From Sindora glabra (taxonomy: Eukaryota > Streptophyta > Magnoliopsida > Fabales > Fabaceae), in NCBI GenBank assembly GCA_020226215.1, contig CM035235.1:71325283-71389282 (forward strand): DNA of 64,000 nucleotides. Direction: 5' to 3'. Shown one piece after another: positions 1-13,600 of this stretch (position 1 is the first letter of the stretch; every line of letters begins with the position of its first letter). The notes beneath the pieces are model-generated. The model was not told the origin of the DNA. It searched no databases and was given only the letters and a program-made list of their open reading frames with translations. The position numbers and the translations under genes were made by a program.

Positions 1-35
1 CTATCAAAAAGAAAGCTTGACTTCATTATCATAAA

Positions 36-234
36 TTGCAATTCAAAGTCCATGCCGAACAACCAGGAACTCAACCTTCTCACGGAATTCATGATCCAAA
101 TGCACTTTCTTGTTTTAATATTGGGGGATTATCTAATGCCCAAGGTGAGCCATTATTTTGCTCTAGACCAGTACATGCACTACAGTACACAACGGAGGTT
201 AATCTTATCGCACAGGACGATGATAATATATTGA
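36..234 (+). CDS. Possible partial exon of an unidentified gene
   Basis: An open frame at the left edge reads as a reasonably balanced protein sequence with motifs such as NIGGLSNAQGEPLFCSRPV, unlike the low-complexity frames that follow. There is no convincing ATG start, so if real it would be a 3' exon of a gene lying mainly to the left. The composition turns to AT-rich, F/I-rich sequence after about position 225. A second frame over the same bases is also open, so chance is a serious alternative. I do not recognise the protein family. Confidence 0.2.
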
Positions 235-2843
235 TGTCTTTTTTATTCATCCATAATTTTATTCATCACAATATAATGACAATTATAGTTTAAAATCATA
301 TTAGCATGTTGAATTCACAATAATTTTATACACAGAACTCTTGCAAGACCACTGTTTATCATAGGAATTTCAATTAATGTAATGATGAGATGATGTCGAC
401 AAAGGATTATAAATTATGTATAATTAATCAACTTGTTTGTGTAACCACAAATATTAGATAAATTCGATGTCCAGTGATCTTATCTCTTTTTCAATTGCCT
501 GAAATCAACCATAAATATAAAATTGACTAAGATATGTCCCTTCCTATACTGAACTCTCAATTTTTGGTGTTTCATGGGAGAGAGCATAATTTATTTATTT
601 ATTTTGATGGTGCAAGACAGGTCATGGGAGAGCAAAAAGATAGGAAGTTTTCATAATTAGTAAACTGGATTATAAATCTTATTTATCACAAAATTTATAT
701 TTACAAAATTAAATAAGCTGACTCCAATTATCAAACACTCATTTATATAATATCATTGCTTGTTAAGTCCTTTGAATTATTAACATTAATATTTTTAATT
801 TATAAATTATGATAGGTCCAAAATAATAAAATATCAACATTAGTTATTCTTAATTCACTAATGCTTTGATGGAATTATAATTATGAACTTATTTTTTGAG
901 TATTAATTATAATTTAAATTAAATATTTTATAACAAAGAAATATATATAAAAATGATAATTAATATTAATTATTCTTGTTCTTTCCTTTTTGTACTTAAA
1001 AAAATTATTTTCTAGGTTTTGATCTAATGATTTGAAGATAAAAAAAGTTATACGGAAAGAATAGGTGAAAAAATCTGCGTGGCATCCTCCCAGGCTCCGT
1101 GACGTAGCCTTACCAAAGCAAAGAGTTGCACTCAGCACTCTCCACTACGAGAGTCCAACTGAACCTAACTAAACCAACCTTCGAAACTAGTTTTTGGTCT
1201 GACTGATGTTGAATCGAAGCTGCTGTCGTCAACGTACGTCAATTTTCTTAATTAGGGTTTGCTAGGAACAAGAGAAAAGACAACGATCTTCTAGAAAATA
1301 AATTGAAATTTTCAAAGATTACTTCTCAATTTCTTTTCTTTCTTATTATTTCTTTCATCGACGCTAATATTTCAACTTCCGAGAACTTGCAAATTTTTCT
1401 ATACAAACAACCTAAATTAAGGGCTTATTTCTTGAAATGGAAAATAATTTTTATATTAATAAATTATTTATTTATATTTATAATTATAAAATATAAAATA
1501 ATAAAAAATATTTTATTTATTTAATACTAAATATAAAGAATATAATAAAAATAATTTTTAATTAAAAACTTATTTTCTTCTACAATTATAAGATTATATA
1601 TTATTTTTTAATCATAAAATATATTAATAATATAATTTATTAATCCATATACAAGCAATTTTTTTTTTTACAAAAACGGTTTTTTAATGAAACAAAGGGA
1701 ATGTTTTGAATAAAAATATTTTTATAGAAATATAATTATAAAAATTAAAATGATACAAAATAATAGGTTAAATCTTTGATGTTAAATTTATGAAGTTTGC
1801 TAAAAGATAATTTTTATTTTTTTAACAGAAAATTATTTTTCAAATAATATATTTTTAAATATCATATTTTTAGTTATAAATTATATAGATACAAAATAAT
1901 TTTTTATTTATATATAAAATGAATTTTTTTAAAACATCTTTTGAAAAATAGAGCGAGTAAATTATTAGATATTTTTCCCCACTGGACCACAAAAAGGAAG
2001 GATATCAAGTGGATGGGTCTAATTATGTTACGTACGTGACAAATATCTTGCGTACCTGTATAATTGCAATCACCCTGCCCTCCAAAGGTGGTGGAGCACT
2101 TCTCTTCTGACCATTTAGCTATTTTTTTTTTTCTTATTCCAAGCAACATCAACCCCATACACACAAAAAAAAAAAAAAAACCCACGCAAGATTGTTGACC
2201 CCTTTTTCTTCTTAGAATAAATTTTAACCCACCTTCGAAAATAGGCAAAAAGATACCACGCTTCTTCCTAAAAAGTGCAAGGTCCAACTTATTCGTAAAA
2301 GAATATGAGATTAAAAATAAAAAATAGAAGTGAAAATTAGAGATTTTTTTTTAATTTTTTATTCCCGTCCTACGATTATATACTACAATATGAAACTCTA
2401 TCGGACTGTCATACTTTTTCTGTATTCTAATTCTAATTATCATGATAAGATACTTCTACAGAACCAATGGTAAGAAAGAAATATGCAAGTAACCCAGAAG
2501 CAATGTTCTAAAAATCCAATAGAAAAAGCCATCAGTTATAATTCAACCCTTTCGATTGATTAAATCAATAAATGAATTGAAATGTATTATATATATATTA
2601 TGTATGAACGTAAATATAGTCTTAATGATTCTTATATTTAATGTGAAAGAATTTAAATTTATTGACTAATATAACGAAGCTAAATAATTAAATACATTAT
2701 AAAATCTTTTAGTTAATATATTGACATTGATTATATTATGTAATTTTAATAAGTAGAAAGTTAAATAATTATTCATTATCAAAGAAAAATTATGATATTA
2801 TAATATATATCAAATTTGTACTTATATGCTTAAGGATTCAAAA

Positions 2844-2895
2844 TGGCTTAGTGGTAATTGTGTGATATTTCATTCAAAAACTGGGGTTTGATTCC
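2844..2895 (+). repeat. tRNA-like A box and B box, probable SINE head
   Basis: TGGCTTAGTGGT at 2844 matches the RNA polymerase III A-box pattern and GGTTTGATTCC at 2885 matches the B box with one change. The 41-base spacing fits a tRNA-derived promoter. There is no cloverleaf with paired acceptor stem that I can see, so this is more likely the head of an old SINE or a tRNA relic than a working tRNA gene. No target-site duplication was found. Confidence 0.4.
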
Positions 2896-3986
2896 TTGGC
2901 ATTTTTAGTAAAATAAATTTATTTACCGCTTTTTTAGAATAAAATCCAAGTGAATTGATCTGATTTTAAACAATTTTAAGCAGCTCAATTCGAACTAACC
3001 ACTGTACTAGCCCTCATCCTCAATTGAATTTTTCAATCTAATCCGATTTTATAAATACCATCCAAAAGATATCTATCAAATTTATACTTGTGAAAAATTT
3101 TATTTTAATTAATCAGCACATATCACATTTTGATATTTATGTCTTCTAAGCGGAAAATAACGTATATTTATTTTTTTACAAAATTAATTGAAAATATAAC
3201 ATATTTTATCTCTATTCGTGCTACAATTTCATATATTATATGTATAACGTATTTTATAACTATATTTCAATTAGGTGGCATATTTATAATTTCTTTCGGC
3301 GGTACTTTCTGGTGCGATCGGGGTACTTCCGCAAGTGGACTTAACTTTCTATCACTTCCGCCCTATACCTTGGTTAAGATTCTTGTAAAAGTGTCATGAT
3401 ATGCATTAACATTATAATTCATAATCATAATTTTATATACAATATTAGTATGATTACATTGTAATCACAATTTATTTTTATAATTTTAAATTATATATTT
3501 ACTTATAATTTTACTAATTGCTGCTAAAACATAAGCGCATTTAAAACGATAATTTAAAAGCAAGACTAAGAACATGGTAGACATGTTAAGATGCAAATTA
3601 AAGAAGAGCTTTTCAAGGACTTCCATCCTTTAATGTGTACTTTGCACCAACTTTTGTCATTGGAATTAATTTCTGTCCTTTCAATTGAAAAGCTTTTGCG
3701 CTTTATTCCTTTCCATGTTTAAGCCTCACAAAAATGTAGTATTAGTTCTATATATATTATATGGAGTGCAGATTTAATGAATAAAATAGAATGAACGCAA
3801 AGAATATTAAAAGAGAAATCCACATACATCTCGATATTTGACCATGCAAATTGCCCAAAAAATTCCTCACAATATGGATTCCATAAGCAATATATTATGA
3901 TAAACTAATCATCAGGTGTGGGCCACAAGTAGAGGTTATCAACACTACATTGCCCCCGTTCGATTGTCGGCGGATTGATTCATGGA

Positions 3987-4003
3987 GGGGGGGGGGGGGG
4001 GGG
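3987..4003 (+). repeat. G17 homopolymer tract
   Basis: Seventeen uninterrupted G residues, preceded by GGA and followed by AGGGG, lie in otherwise AT-rich DNA. Such a tract can form a G-quadruplex and is prone to length error in sequencing. Confidence 0.9.
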
Positions 4004-5669
4004 AGGGGATGCAGACTCATGGCAGCAAGCGTTGGTTGGAATCATTTAAAAAAATAAATTAAACTTATTTTAAAAATGCATCTTACGTTTGAAAACACTA
4101 TTACAAATTATCATTGTTAATTTCTATTCATTTAAAATTTTCATATAACAAAATTTTCAACCTATTTAATACACATGCAACACTTTTTCTATGTTAATAA
4201 TAAAAGAGAAAGAATTGATGCAAATATAATATCAGATGTTATTGTCTTTGTAATAAAGTTTAGTATAATGTGGGTGTTCATTCAATTTATACATCAAGTA
4301 GAATAAATTTACTATTGATTTGAGATATTGATAAGATAAATATTAGGTCTATTCAATTCTAGGTATAATAAGTATGCCAACCTAAAAATAATGCTCCTTT
4401 TTTATCCTATCTAATAAAGTTTAAGATGAATGATGTTTCATATTTAATTGTTTAATTTAAAGAGAAGTAGAGATTTGAATTAATCCACGCTAGAAGCAGG
4501 GTATAGAATTCAATCGAAATGTAAATATTGAGAGGACCCAGATAATGAGATAATAATGCAAGGATGAAGATAAAGCATACTATTTTTATAAAGAATGAAT
4601 TTTAATGAAATCCCATTTGACCCTGATTTTAAAATTCACAAAAGTTCTGTAGTAACAATTAATTGCGAATAAATAAAATTTTTTATTTAACCAAATGCAA
4701 ATTACCATTTAACATGAATTTTATTTATTTTTAATTTCTTAGTGAATTAATTTCTATTTTTTAAAAAATAAGTATGTAAAACAAACAACCTAGGCTTTTA
4801 CTGAGAAGTTCGAAAAGATAAAATGGCTTTTTTTTTTTTTTTCATTTTTGTTGTCAGAGGGAGTTTTGCATTAACTGCTACTCGTTCACTCCCTCTAAGA
4901 CAAGGCCAAATTGGTCCAGATAAATAACATCAGCCGTGGCTGTCTCCTTTCTTGTCCATCTTCTGATTCAAAATTAACAAATATGATTCAATGTGAAATC
5001 CGTCTTTGCAAAGTTTGGTACATATGTTCTCATGGTGTTACCACTACTTATAACACCAAACTCAGCCCCACGGCTGCCATTCCCATTACCACCGTTGCTA
5101 TATCTTCTTTCTACCCCTCTCTCATTCACACACAATTTATCTGTGTCTGCATTCCAGAAGGCTCTTGCCTGCCACTTTCTACACCCATCTTTTTTCTATT
5201 GCATTTCATCTTAAGACAACAACTGCTGTTGTTATACCACCATTAAGGTGCCAGCTATCCTATACCTATTTTTATATTACCGTACTTGATAAGACAAGAA
5301 TGAAGACCTTCCTGCCAAATTTTGATTTATGAAAGGTTAAGAAGGAAATATTCCTTTAATTTTATTGTACAAAACATTCAGTAGCATATCAAGTTGCTAT
5401 TCAGATTTTACTATTAAGCCCAATCAAATTTAAAAGATAGGGAATCAATTAGCACTAAGGAATCTCCTAAAGAAATTGCTTACCAAACACAATGATTGAT
5501 TGACGTCGAGAGGGATTTGAATTCCCCTCCACGTTTGTATCACTCTTGTTTTCCCTTAATTTCACATTAGCCGCATTAGCTTCCTGTAGAATATGTCACA
5601 GGTATCATAGGAAAAAGGCAAGCAAAAGGGTGGTCTAAAACCGTGTATCCAAGTCAACATGGTCACCAA

Positions 5670-5677
5670 TATATATA
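5670..5677 (+). promoter_or_regulatory. TATA box of the KAT-type channel gene
   Basis: TATATATA lies 62 bases before the chosen ATG at 5739, in the expected orientation, with a leader of about 30-40 bases between a likely start site and the ATG. It is the clearest core-promoter motif in the upstream region. Confidence 0.5.
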
Positions 5678-5738
5678 GCCATTACCTGAGGACTCATTCT
5701 CAACTCCTTTGAGCCTTGAGAATTTTAAACTCAGAAAA

Positions 5739-8700
5739 ATGTCCTTCTTGTGTTCAAAAAACTTCTTCCAGAGATTCTGGGTGGATGAAACCCAAATGGG
5801 AAGCTTTGCACAAAGCAGCTTCTTGTCCGACAATCTCCTACCGTCCCTCGGAGCTCGAATCAACCAGGAAACACAACTGAGAAAATACATAATCTCTCCA
5901 TTCAATCCACACTATAGGTGATGACACTTTACAAAGTCACAACATTACATCAATCTTATGATGTTGTGAGTACTGCTTCTTCACTTCTCATGTATTATTA
6001 TTATTATTGCAGGGCTTGGGAGATGTTACTGGTTGTTCTGGTAATCTACTCGGCCTGGATTTGCCCGTTCGAATTTGCCTTCTTGCCTTATAAGAAAGAC
6101 AAGTTATTCGTCCTTGACAACATCGTCAATGGATTCTTTGCTGTTGACATCATTCTCACATTCTTTGTCGCATATCTTGATAGCCATTCTTATCTTCTTG
6201 TTGATGATCCCAAGAAAATTACAATCAGGTGACAGATTTTCTTTCCCTTCTTACGAAAATAAATATCAAGAGTTGTTCTTTATGTACTCTGCTTTTCTTC
6301 TTATGGCTGCAATGTTAAACTTACAGGTACATGTCAACTTGGTTTCTTTTCGATGTCTGCTCAACTGCACCATTTCAGCTCATCAGCCTCCTCCTCACCA
6401 AACACAGCAGCGGACTTGGCTTTAAACTTCTGAACATGCTTAGACTATGGCGTCTAAGACGTGTCGGCTCTCTGTTTGCAAGGTTCACAATCTTATTTAA
6501 GCTCAGCAATGTTTTAAATTGCCGCATGCAGCTGTAACATTACATGTAAAACTGCATCAACAACTGCAATTTTGCTTCACAACATATTTCTCCACTTTCT
6601 ATGCAATTGCAATTGTCACAATGCATTAAATGGCGACTGCAACTGCAATTACAATTTTTCTTCACAACATCTGTACTTTTCTGCAATTGCAGTTACTTCA
6701 GTATCTCGACAATCACAATTGCAATTGCAATCTAAAACCATGATTTTGTTTCTTTAACATTTCCGATTGTTTTTTTGTAACGACAAGAATGGTAATCCAA
6801 TTAATGCGTATACACAAAACCCGAATCTTGATATGATAGAGAGTAAAGCCTTTAAAAAATATTAAGTACCACTGCACCGGTAACATTTTGGAACATATCC
6901 AATTGTTGACAAAACCACTTCCTTCTCTTCTCTCAGACTCGAAAAGGACATCCGCTTCAATTATTTCTGGACAAGATGCACAAAGCTCACTGCTGTAAGC
7001 CCAGAAACACCATAACTTTCCTTCACTGTTAGCCACTTATAACATCAAGCCTTCATTTCCAAGATCGTTTTATTTTAACCAATCCAAATTGGATTGCCAT
7101 TTTCATCAATTGCAGGTAACCCTATTTGCTGTACACTGCGCCGGTTGCTTCAACTATCTGATTGCAGACAGATATCCTGATTCCAAGAGGACATGGATTG
7201 GTTCAGTGTACCCAAATTTTAAAGAAGAAAGTCTCTGGAACAGATATATAATTTCAATATACTGGTCTATAGTGACGCTCACAACTACTGGCTATGGAGA
7301 TTTACACGCAGAGAATCCGAGAGAGATGCTGTTTGATATATTTTACATGCTGTTCAACTTGGGTTTAACATCCTACATAATAGGAAACATGACAAACCTT
7401 GTCGTCCACAGGACCAGCCGCACCAGAAATTTCGTATGTAACTCTCAACTTATGCTTCTTCCCCTGCTTAGTATGCAGCTACCACCATTATTCATTACAT
7501 ATGAAGTTTTCTTTGGATATTCTTTTGGGCCCGCACGATGATTGATGACCCTTTGTATGCAAAATGTTGAATATACAATTATTTGTCTGGCAAATTTACT
7601 CACAGCAATAAAGAGGTGGGTCTAACGGTAATCAGCAAGACTTACCTTCTCTTTAGCTGTGAGCCAATTGTGAGAGCACTAATTGTAGGTTTACACTGCT
7701 TCCATTTATAGCCTTTTAGATCATTCCAAGCCTTTGCACTGGTATACCATGCTTCCCTTGCAGCTTTTTTTTTTTCGATGAATAATATTAAATATTTTAA
7801 AAATAGAATTCAAAATTAAATTTTAAACACAAAATAGCCAAACAAATTTATAAGAATTGAAACTTAATTTTAAATCTTATTTTTAGTATTTATAATATTT
7901 TTTTCAATATATAACATTTTTTTTTGGATGATTCGTCTGTACTTATTCTATGAATATGCACAAACATATCTAAAAGAAGTATTAAAAATTTTCATCCACT
8001 TGCAACTTTTTCAGAAAAAATTGTAACACTTCTATGTAAGTTGCAATCTTCTTACATATTTATTCCATGTAAAATTTGTATAAAGTTTCACTTTTTTTTT
8101 CTTTTGTAAACATAAAGTTTAACAGAAGTTTACAAGATGTTGTTCACAAAGCTGCAAACTTTAGGAAGAAGTAATCATAAAGGCAAATTAATCCACTATT
8201 AGTTTTGTACTATCAAGCATTTTTATATTATTATGTTAATAAAAAATTATTAAATTTTTTTTACTATTATTAAAAAATTTTACTTATTATTTTTTTAATA
8301 ACATATCTCCTTCTCATTCGTTAACATCCAATGAATCAAATTAAAAAAAAATCCCTTGAATAATCACGAATAGATACAGTGTGAAAGCATCATTTCTTAT
8401 GATCAGAATGTTGAGGATGTCTGCTTTTGGTGGCAGAGAGATACAGTGAGGGCAGTTTCAGAATTTGCATCAAGAAACCAATTACCCCATCGCATAGAGG
8501 ATCAAATGTTGTCACACCTATGTTTGAGGTTTAAAACAGAAGAACTGAGGCAGCAAGAAACACTTAACGGTCTTCCAAAAGCAATTCGATCAAGCATTGC
8601 GTATCATCTGTTTTTCCCAGTTGTGCAGAAAGTCTATCTCTTCCAAAGACTTTCCAATGACTTTCTTTTCCAACTGGTAATTCCACTCTACTATTTGTTT

Positions 8701-10639
8701 CTATTATAGTATTATTTTGTCTTTATTTGTTGGCCAATTTCCTCATCCACTTTCTTTCTTCTTCGACTGAAGAGTGTAAAGTAGATCCATTAGATTTTCC
8801 GTGTCATAAAGAACAAATGGTGCAAAATCTGAGGGAAGTAACTCTATGATGATAGGTTTCAGAAATGGAAGCTGAGTATTTCCCACCCAAAGAAGATGTG
8901 ATACTACAAAATGAGTCTCCTACAGATCTTTATGTGCTGGTTTCAGGGGCAGTGGTGAGTCTGCTTAAATATGAACAGCAAATCATAAATCTTAAATTGG
9001 GCTTAGTATTATGTGCACACGCTACAAGGAGCACACAATCCTCACATATAAGACAAAGCATGTGAGATCAACTTGTGAAACCAACTAGCTCTCCCTTATA
9101 TGTGAGATTTGTGTATGCACAACATTTTTCTTAATAACTCTATGGGAAAGATTGAGTTTTTCACTGTTTGATTGACTTTTTTTAAAATCTCAAAGTAAAT
9201 TATAGAAAAACCACAAGTCCCAATATTGAATTAGAATGCCTGCTAACAAGGTTGCATTTTAAATGATTACTCAATGCAGGACTTAATTCGTTGCAGTGAT
9301 GGAAAAGAAGAGGTAAGTCAGAAACTCCATCATTGCCACTTCATTGTTAATCTGTTAAACAGTGGCACAAGCAGAATATAACTTCCTGTTTATCATAAAC
9401 TGTTCAGGTTGTTGGGAAGGCAATAGAAGGAGATACTTTCGGAGAGATTGGAGTTTTATACTGCAAACCGCAGGCGTTCACAGTTCGTACTACAGAACTT
9501 TCTCAGATATTGAGACTGGGTAGAACTTCATTAATGAATGCCACAGAAGCAAATCCAGAAGATGCTCAAATTATAATGGATAATCTTTTCTTGGTAAGTA
9601 GGATACCAGAGCGTCAAAATCTCATAAACCATTGCAAAACGCGCACACGCACGCACACAAAAAAGTGTAAACTTCAGTTATTATCAAATGTTAATCCACC
9701 TCCTTCCAATATAGACAGGTTCCTAATTGTTTTGCTATCCACATCGACAGAGATTAAAGGGACAAGAAGGCTTCAAGTTCGAAAATCGAGAAGAGAAATA
9801 TGATGATTTCACAGAATCAGAAGCTGAGATTCACAGAGAGACCAGAAATGATCATTTCACTACCAAATCCAAATTATCCAATGTGCTATCTGAGTATGGC
9901 CAATGTGATCTTCATGCTATACCACACAAAGGGCATCCAGAGATGGTCAAAACTCTGCTAAAAGGTGGTGGAAATCTGGAAAAGCAAGAAAACAAGAACA
10001 TTTCTGATCACTCATTGAGTTATGACAACAGAAGTAACTCAGATGAATATAGAATAGAGGTTATAGAGCCAGATATCCTTAACCATGCCTGTAATGACCA
10101 AACCAGAAACAGAAGAAAAGGTGGTGTCCAGTCTATCAACTTCTCGTTAGAGGAAGTACACACAAAATCCTATTCAAATTCTTCTAACAGTCCAAGTGAT
10201 AGAGAAGCAGCAAGAAATGTCAAGAAGAGAGTCACAGTTCACTTGCTATGTGAATACACAAGTACCTCACAACCACAGCATGGGAAGTTGATGATTCTTC
10301 CTGATTCATTAGAAGAACTGCTCAAGATTGCTGGTAAGCTTAGAAATACTTTAAGAAATAAACCTAAAATTAAGACTATGGAGACTTCGGTCAAGATCAG
10401 AGGCAAAATACTGAACATTGATCAGTGAACTTTCTTTACCCACTTTTTCATTCTGATCATCAACTTTTGCAATTGCAGGTGACAAGTTTGGAGGCATCAA
10501 AGCAAGAAAAGTTGTCAATGCAGAGAATGCAGAAATAGATGACGTTAGTGTGATTCGAGACGGAGATCATCTCTTTCTCCTTTGCAGCGATAGTGGAGAT
10601 TTGGATTATGTTGTTACCCATCATCAATGGCCAAAATGA
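5739..10639 (+). CDS. KAT1/2: Shaker-type inward-rectifying K+ channel, KAT1/KAT2 group
   Basis: This is a voltage-gated K+ uptake channel of the plasma membrane, of the group that drives guard-cell opening. Eleven exons join in frame into 742 residues: 5739-5917, 6013-6228, 6327-6482, 6937-6994, 7116-7433, 8437-8676, 8856-8954, 9280-9312, 9408-9593, 9751-10333 and 10479-10639, all with GT-AG introns. Visible parts are the N-terminal SFLS..LLPSLGARIN block, S1-S3 (exon 2 into exon 3), an arginine-rich S4 (MLRLWRLRR, about residues 163-182), the pore with TTTGYGD at 259-265, a cyclic-nucleotide-binding-like domain (about 380-500), and a C-terminal KHA domain (about 665-740). KAT1 itself is 677 residues. 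Ankyrin repeats are absent, as expected for KAT, but one ankyrin-like remnant (GHPEMVKTLLKGG) remains in exon 10. The ATG at 5739 is chosen because it aligns with the KAT1 start. Frame and splice sites are intact throughout. Confidence 0.95.
6511..6738. mobile_element. MITE-like element in intron 3 of the channel gene
   Basis: The ends GTTTTAAATTGC (6511) and GCAATCTAAAAC (6727) are inverted repeats matching at 11 of 12 positions. The interior is full of CAATTGCAATTG-type palindromes. A similar element lies at 34382-34619. No clean target-site duplication is visible, so the superfamily is open. Confidence 0.5.
7434..8436 (+). other. Large intron 5 of the channel gene
   Basis: This 1-kb intron separates the pore exon from the exon starting RDTVRAVSEFASRN. 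Its first part is ordinary; from about 7760 it turns AT-rich with poly-T runs. I see no exon or recognisable element in it, and the flanking exons join in phase 0 without missing residues compared with KAT1. Confidence 0.6.
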
Positions 10640-13600
10640 AGATACAAAGGTGGCTGTAACTTCTGGAAGTTAACTGATATAATGGATGTTTAACAAAAAT
10701 ACTAAGTTGTCAGCATCGTATGGGAAAATCAAAGATTGCTATCCCAAAAGCCGCTACTGGTTTGTGATTAATTTGGCAAAAAATGTTCTCTCCATCAAGG
10801 CCCTTCTCGTGAAATTCCTGGGTAAATCAGAAGCAACTTGTCAATTTCCACTTTAGCTATGAAAAATGCAATGATATATTCAAAAAAAATTCTCACATAT
10901 TCCAACTATACCACATGTACCTTAACGATGGTTCATAAACGAAGAATATTTATTAGCTTTTATAATTTTTTATGTCTTATAAGTTGAAAAATTAATTTTT
11001 TAATGCGCATGAATACTATAAAAATGACAAATGAAAAGATGGATAGAGCGATAACACATATTACGTAGTTTGAAGCATGCAAGATTTTCTCGTCAAGTGT
11101 ATACTTGTAGAGTACTAGTCCGTCCATTAGGAGCTGGATGTAAAAGCTGATACCAGGGAGTCTATCTTAGCCATAGACGGGTTGACCTGTATCTGTGCGG
11201 ATTAATCCATTTTAAATATGGGCTTAAACCTACAAACCTAGTCTGTAAAAATTGGTGGGCTTAAGCCTGCTTTTTCATTCAAACTGGTTTTTTTTTTGGG
11301 GGGCAAAAAGGCAAAATACATCTTTCAACTTTATGATTTTTTTTTATCTCCACAGTTTTTCGAAATTTATAATTAAATCCTTGAACTAGATTCACTTAAT
11401 TAATCGTTCTATATCGTTAAGTGAATTTTTCATAGAATTTTTGAATAAAAATTATATTATTATTACTATTATTATTTAATATTTTAACATATTATTTTTC
11501 ACACATAATTTCAAATTCATTTTTATCCTTTTAATAAAAAATTTATATATGTAACCAGGAGATAATAATTTTTGACACCACAAATGATAACCTAACACGG
11601 ACGAGATAAATAATTAATAATTAAATTATGAATAATTAAAGATAAAATTTATGTTTGATAAAATGACAATAAAACATAATTAAAGTTCTTAATAAATGAA
11701 TTTATAATACCATTTTTTTAATTACAATTATTAAATGGGTTAGGTAAGTTAACTGACCCCACACATTTATTAAATGAATTAACCTGACATGATACAATTA
11801 TTTGTTGAGCTGAGTTCAAGTTGATCTTGTTTAGATTATTACAAGCGTTTGACAATAAATGAGTATGAATTGCCACTCTTATATCTATTTAAGTTTCACT
11901 AATCATATATTTAGAAATTATATGTAAAAAATATGTCATGAATTGACATCCCTTCTTATTTTTTATATATTGAAAAAAATTATGGAAGGCTAACACAACT
12001 ATATAAGTGGTTAATTAAATTAATAATGGATCTTAATTTTAAGATTTTATATAGTCGAAGGTTTTAACTTTATGTTTTCAATACCTTATAATATGTTTAA
12101 TATAATGGAATGGAAAGATTTTATTTGATAGACATTATGAAATGAGAATGTCTATTTGCTAGAAAATAACCATTTCATCAAATAATGAAATCTTCATTTT
12201 ATAATAAAATTGATAGAATAATCATTTTATCATTTTTTAAATAGTTTTTTTACACTCTCCCTAATATCATTTATATATTCCAACATAAGCTTTTATTAAT
12301 AAATGTTAAAATAATAGGTTTTTTAATATTATATTATTAAAATATTTTTGTTACTGTATTTTTTAACAATAACCTTTTTTTGTATTCTTTATAAACATTT
12401 GATAGATTAAATTTTTATTCTTTTAATATGTAAAATTTTGTATTAATTATAATTTTAATGATCAAAATTAAAAAAATTTAAATATTAATCATATCATATA
12501 TTTTTTATTTAAGATTATTTACTATTTAATAAATATATGTTTGACTGCAAATTATATATATTTAGTTATAAATATATAAAAAATAATATTATTGATTGTA
12601 TAAATATGACTTGAATTTTACACTTTCTTTTTATTTTTGAAAGTATTGTTGTTATTGACCCATTTTTTATTTCATTATTTCAAGATTAAAAACACATTTT
12701 GATTTCTATAAGATTAAATTTTTATCAATTTCATTCCTAATAAAAAAATATATATCAATTTAGTCCTTACAAAATTAAAAATCTTTAAATTTTAATCCTT
12801 TTGTTCAAGCTTTTAGTCAAAAAAATTGTATAAAAAGATTAAAAGTTAAAAAATTTTAATCTTCTAAAAATTAAATTAATATAAATTTTTAGTCAAAAAT
12901 AAAATTAATAAAAATTTAATTTTATAAGAATTAAAATAGAGTTTTAATAATTTTTAATATTTATTGTACTAAATATCGTTATGAAATAAATATTTTGTTT
13001 TATTATTATTCTTTTTATTCCTTTCCATCCTAGCGCTGTAAAAGAATCGTTAAGAGTTAGGAGAGATAAGTGCAACTACCACGACCCCGGTGCGGCTTGG
13101 GAGCTCAATTCCGGCGAAAGCCCATCCGTCAAAGGTTGAAAATTGACATCCATTTTGAACTTTTTTTCTTCTGCTGCACAAACTTTGTCCAATTAAATTG
13201 ACAATAAGGAATAATGCGAACCATATGCAGGAAGATTGAAAATCAGGTGGGCAATATAAAGTCAAATAAGGGTCCCTAATAACAAAGTCCAGCTCTATCA
13301 TTTTGGACTGATTCAGGCCACATTCTGAAGCGGAGGTGTATTTCACGTGCTAAATTTTTGTGCATGCGTGACTAAAAAGCTGAAGCACATGGTCTGCTTC
13401 AGATTTCTGTGCATGTGTTGCATAAAATTTGATCGGAAAATTCTGCGGTATACCATGAAGATAGTAATGTATTGACCCACCATAAAATTTAATTATTAAC
13501 TTATTATTATATAAAAAAATGAAATTTAATTTTCACTTCTACTTTAGGCCTATGTAACAAAAGAGTCAAATTGGCATGTGCTTCAACATACGTTCTAAAT

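Larger units (their letters stand above)
235..5650. other. AT-rich intergenic region upstream of the K+ channel gene
   Basis: No gene could be supported here. The stretch at 1060-1290 is richer in GC and ends in an AATTAGGGTTT telo-box-like motif, but no open frame with codon-like composition continues from it; it could be a lost promoter or untranslated leader. The stretch at 4850-5230 is also richer in GC and may hold distal promoter elements of the channel gene. The rest is AT-rich, low-complexity DNA with poly-T and poly-A tracts. Confidence 0.5.

Noticed and set aside
1904..2287. 127-codon minus-strand frame
   Set aside because: Low complexity (FFFFFV, RKKR, poly-K runs) arising from poly-A and poly-T tracts; no family resemblance and no splice context.
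2844..2895. Functional tRNA gene
   Set aside because: A and B boxes are present, but no paired acceptor stem or anticodon arm could be drawn.
6713..7036. 107-codon minus-strand frame in the channel gene
   Set aside because: It is antisense to intron 3 and exon 4 of the channel, whose sense frame is conserved.
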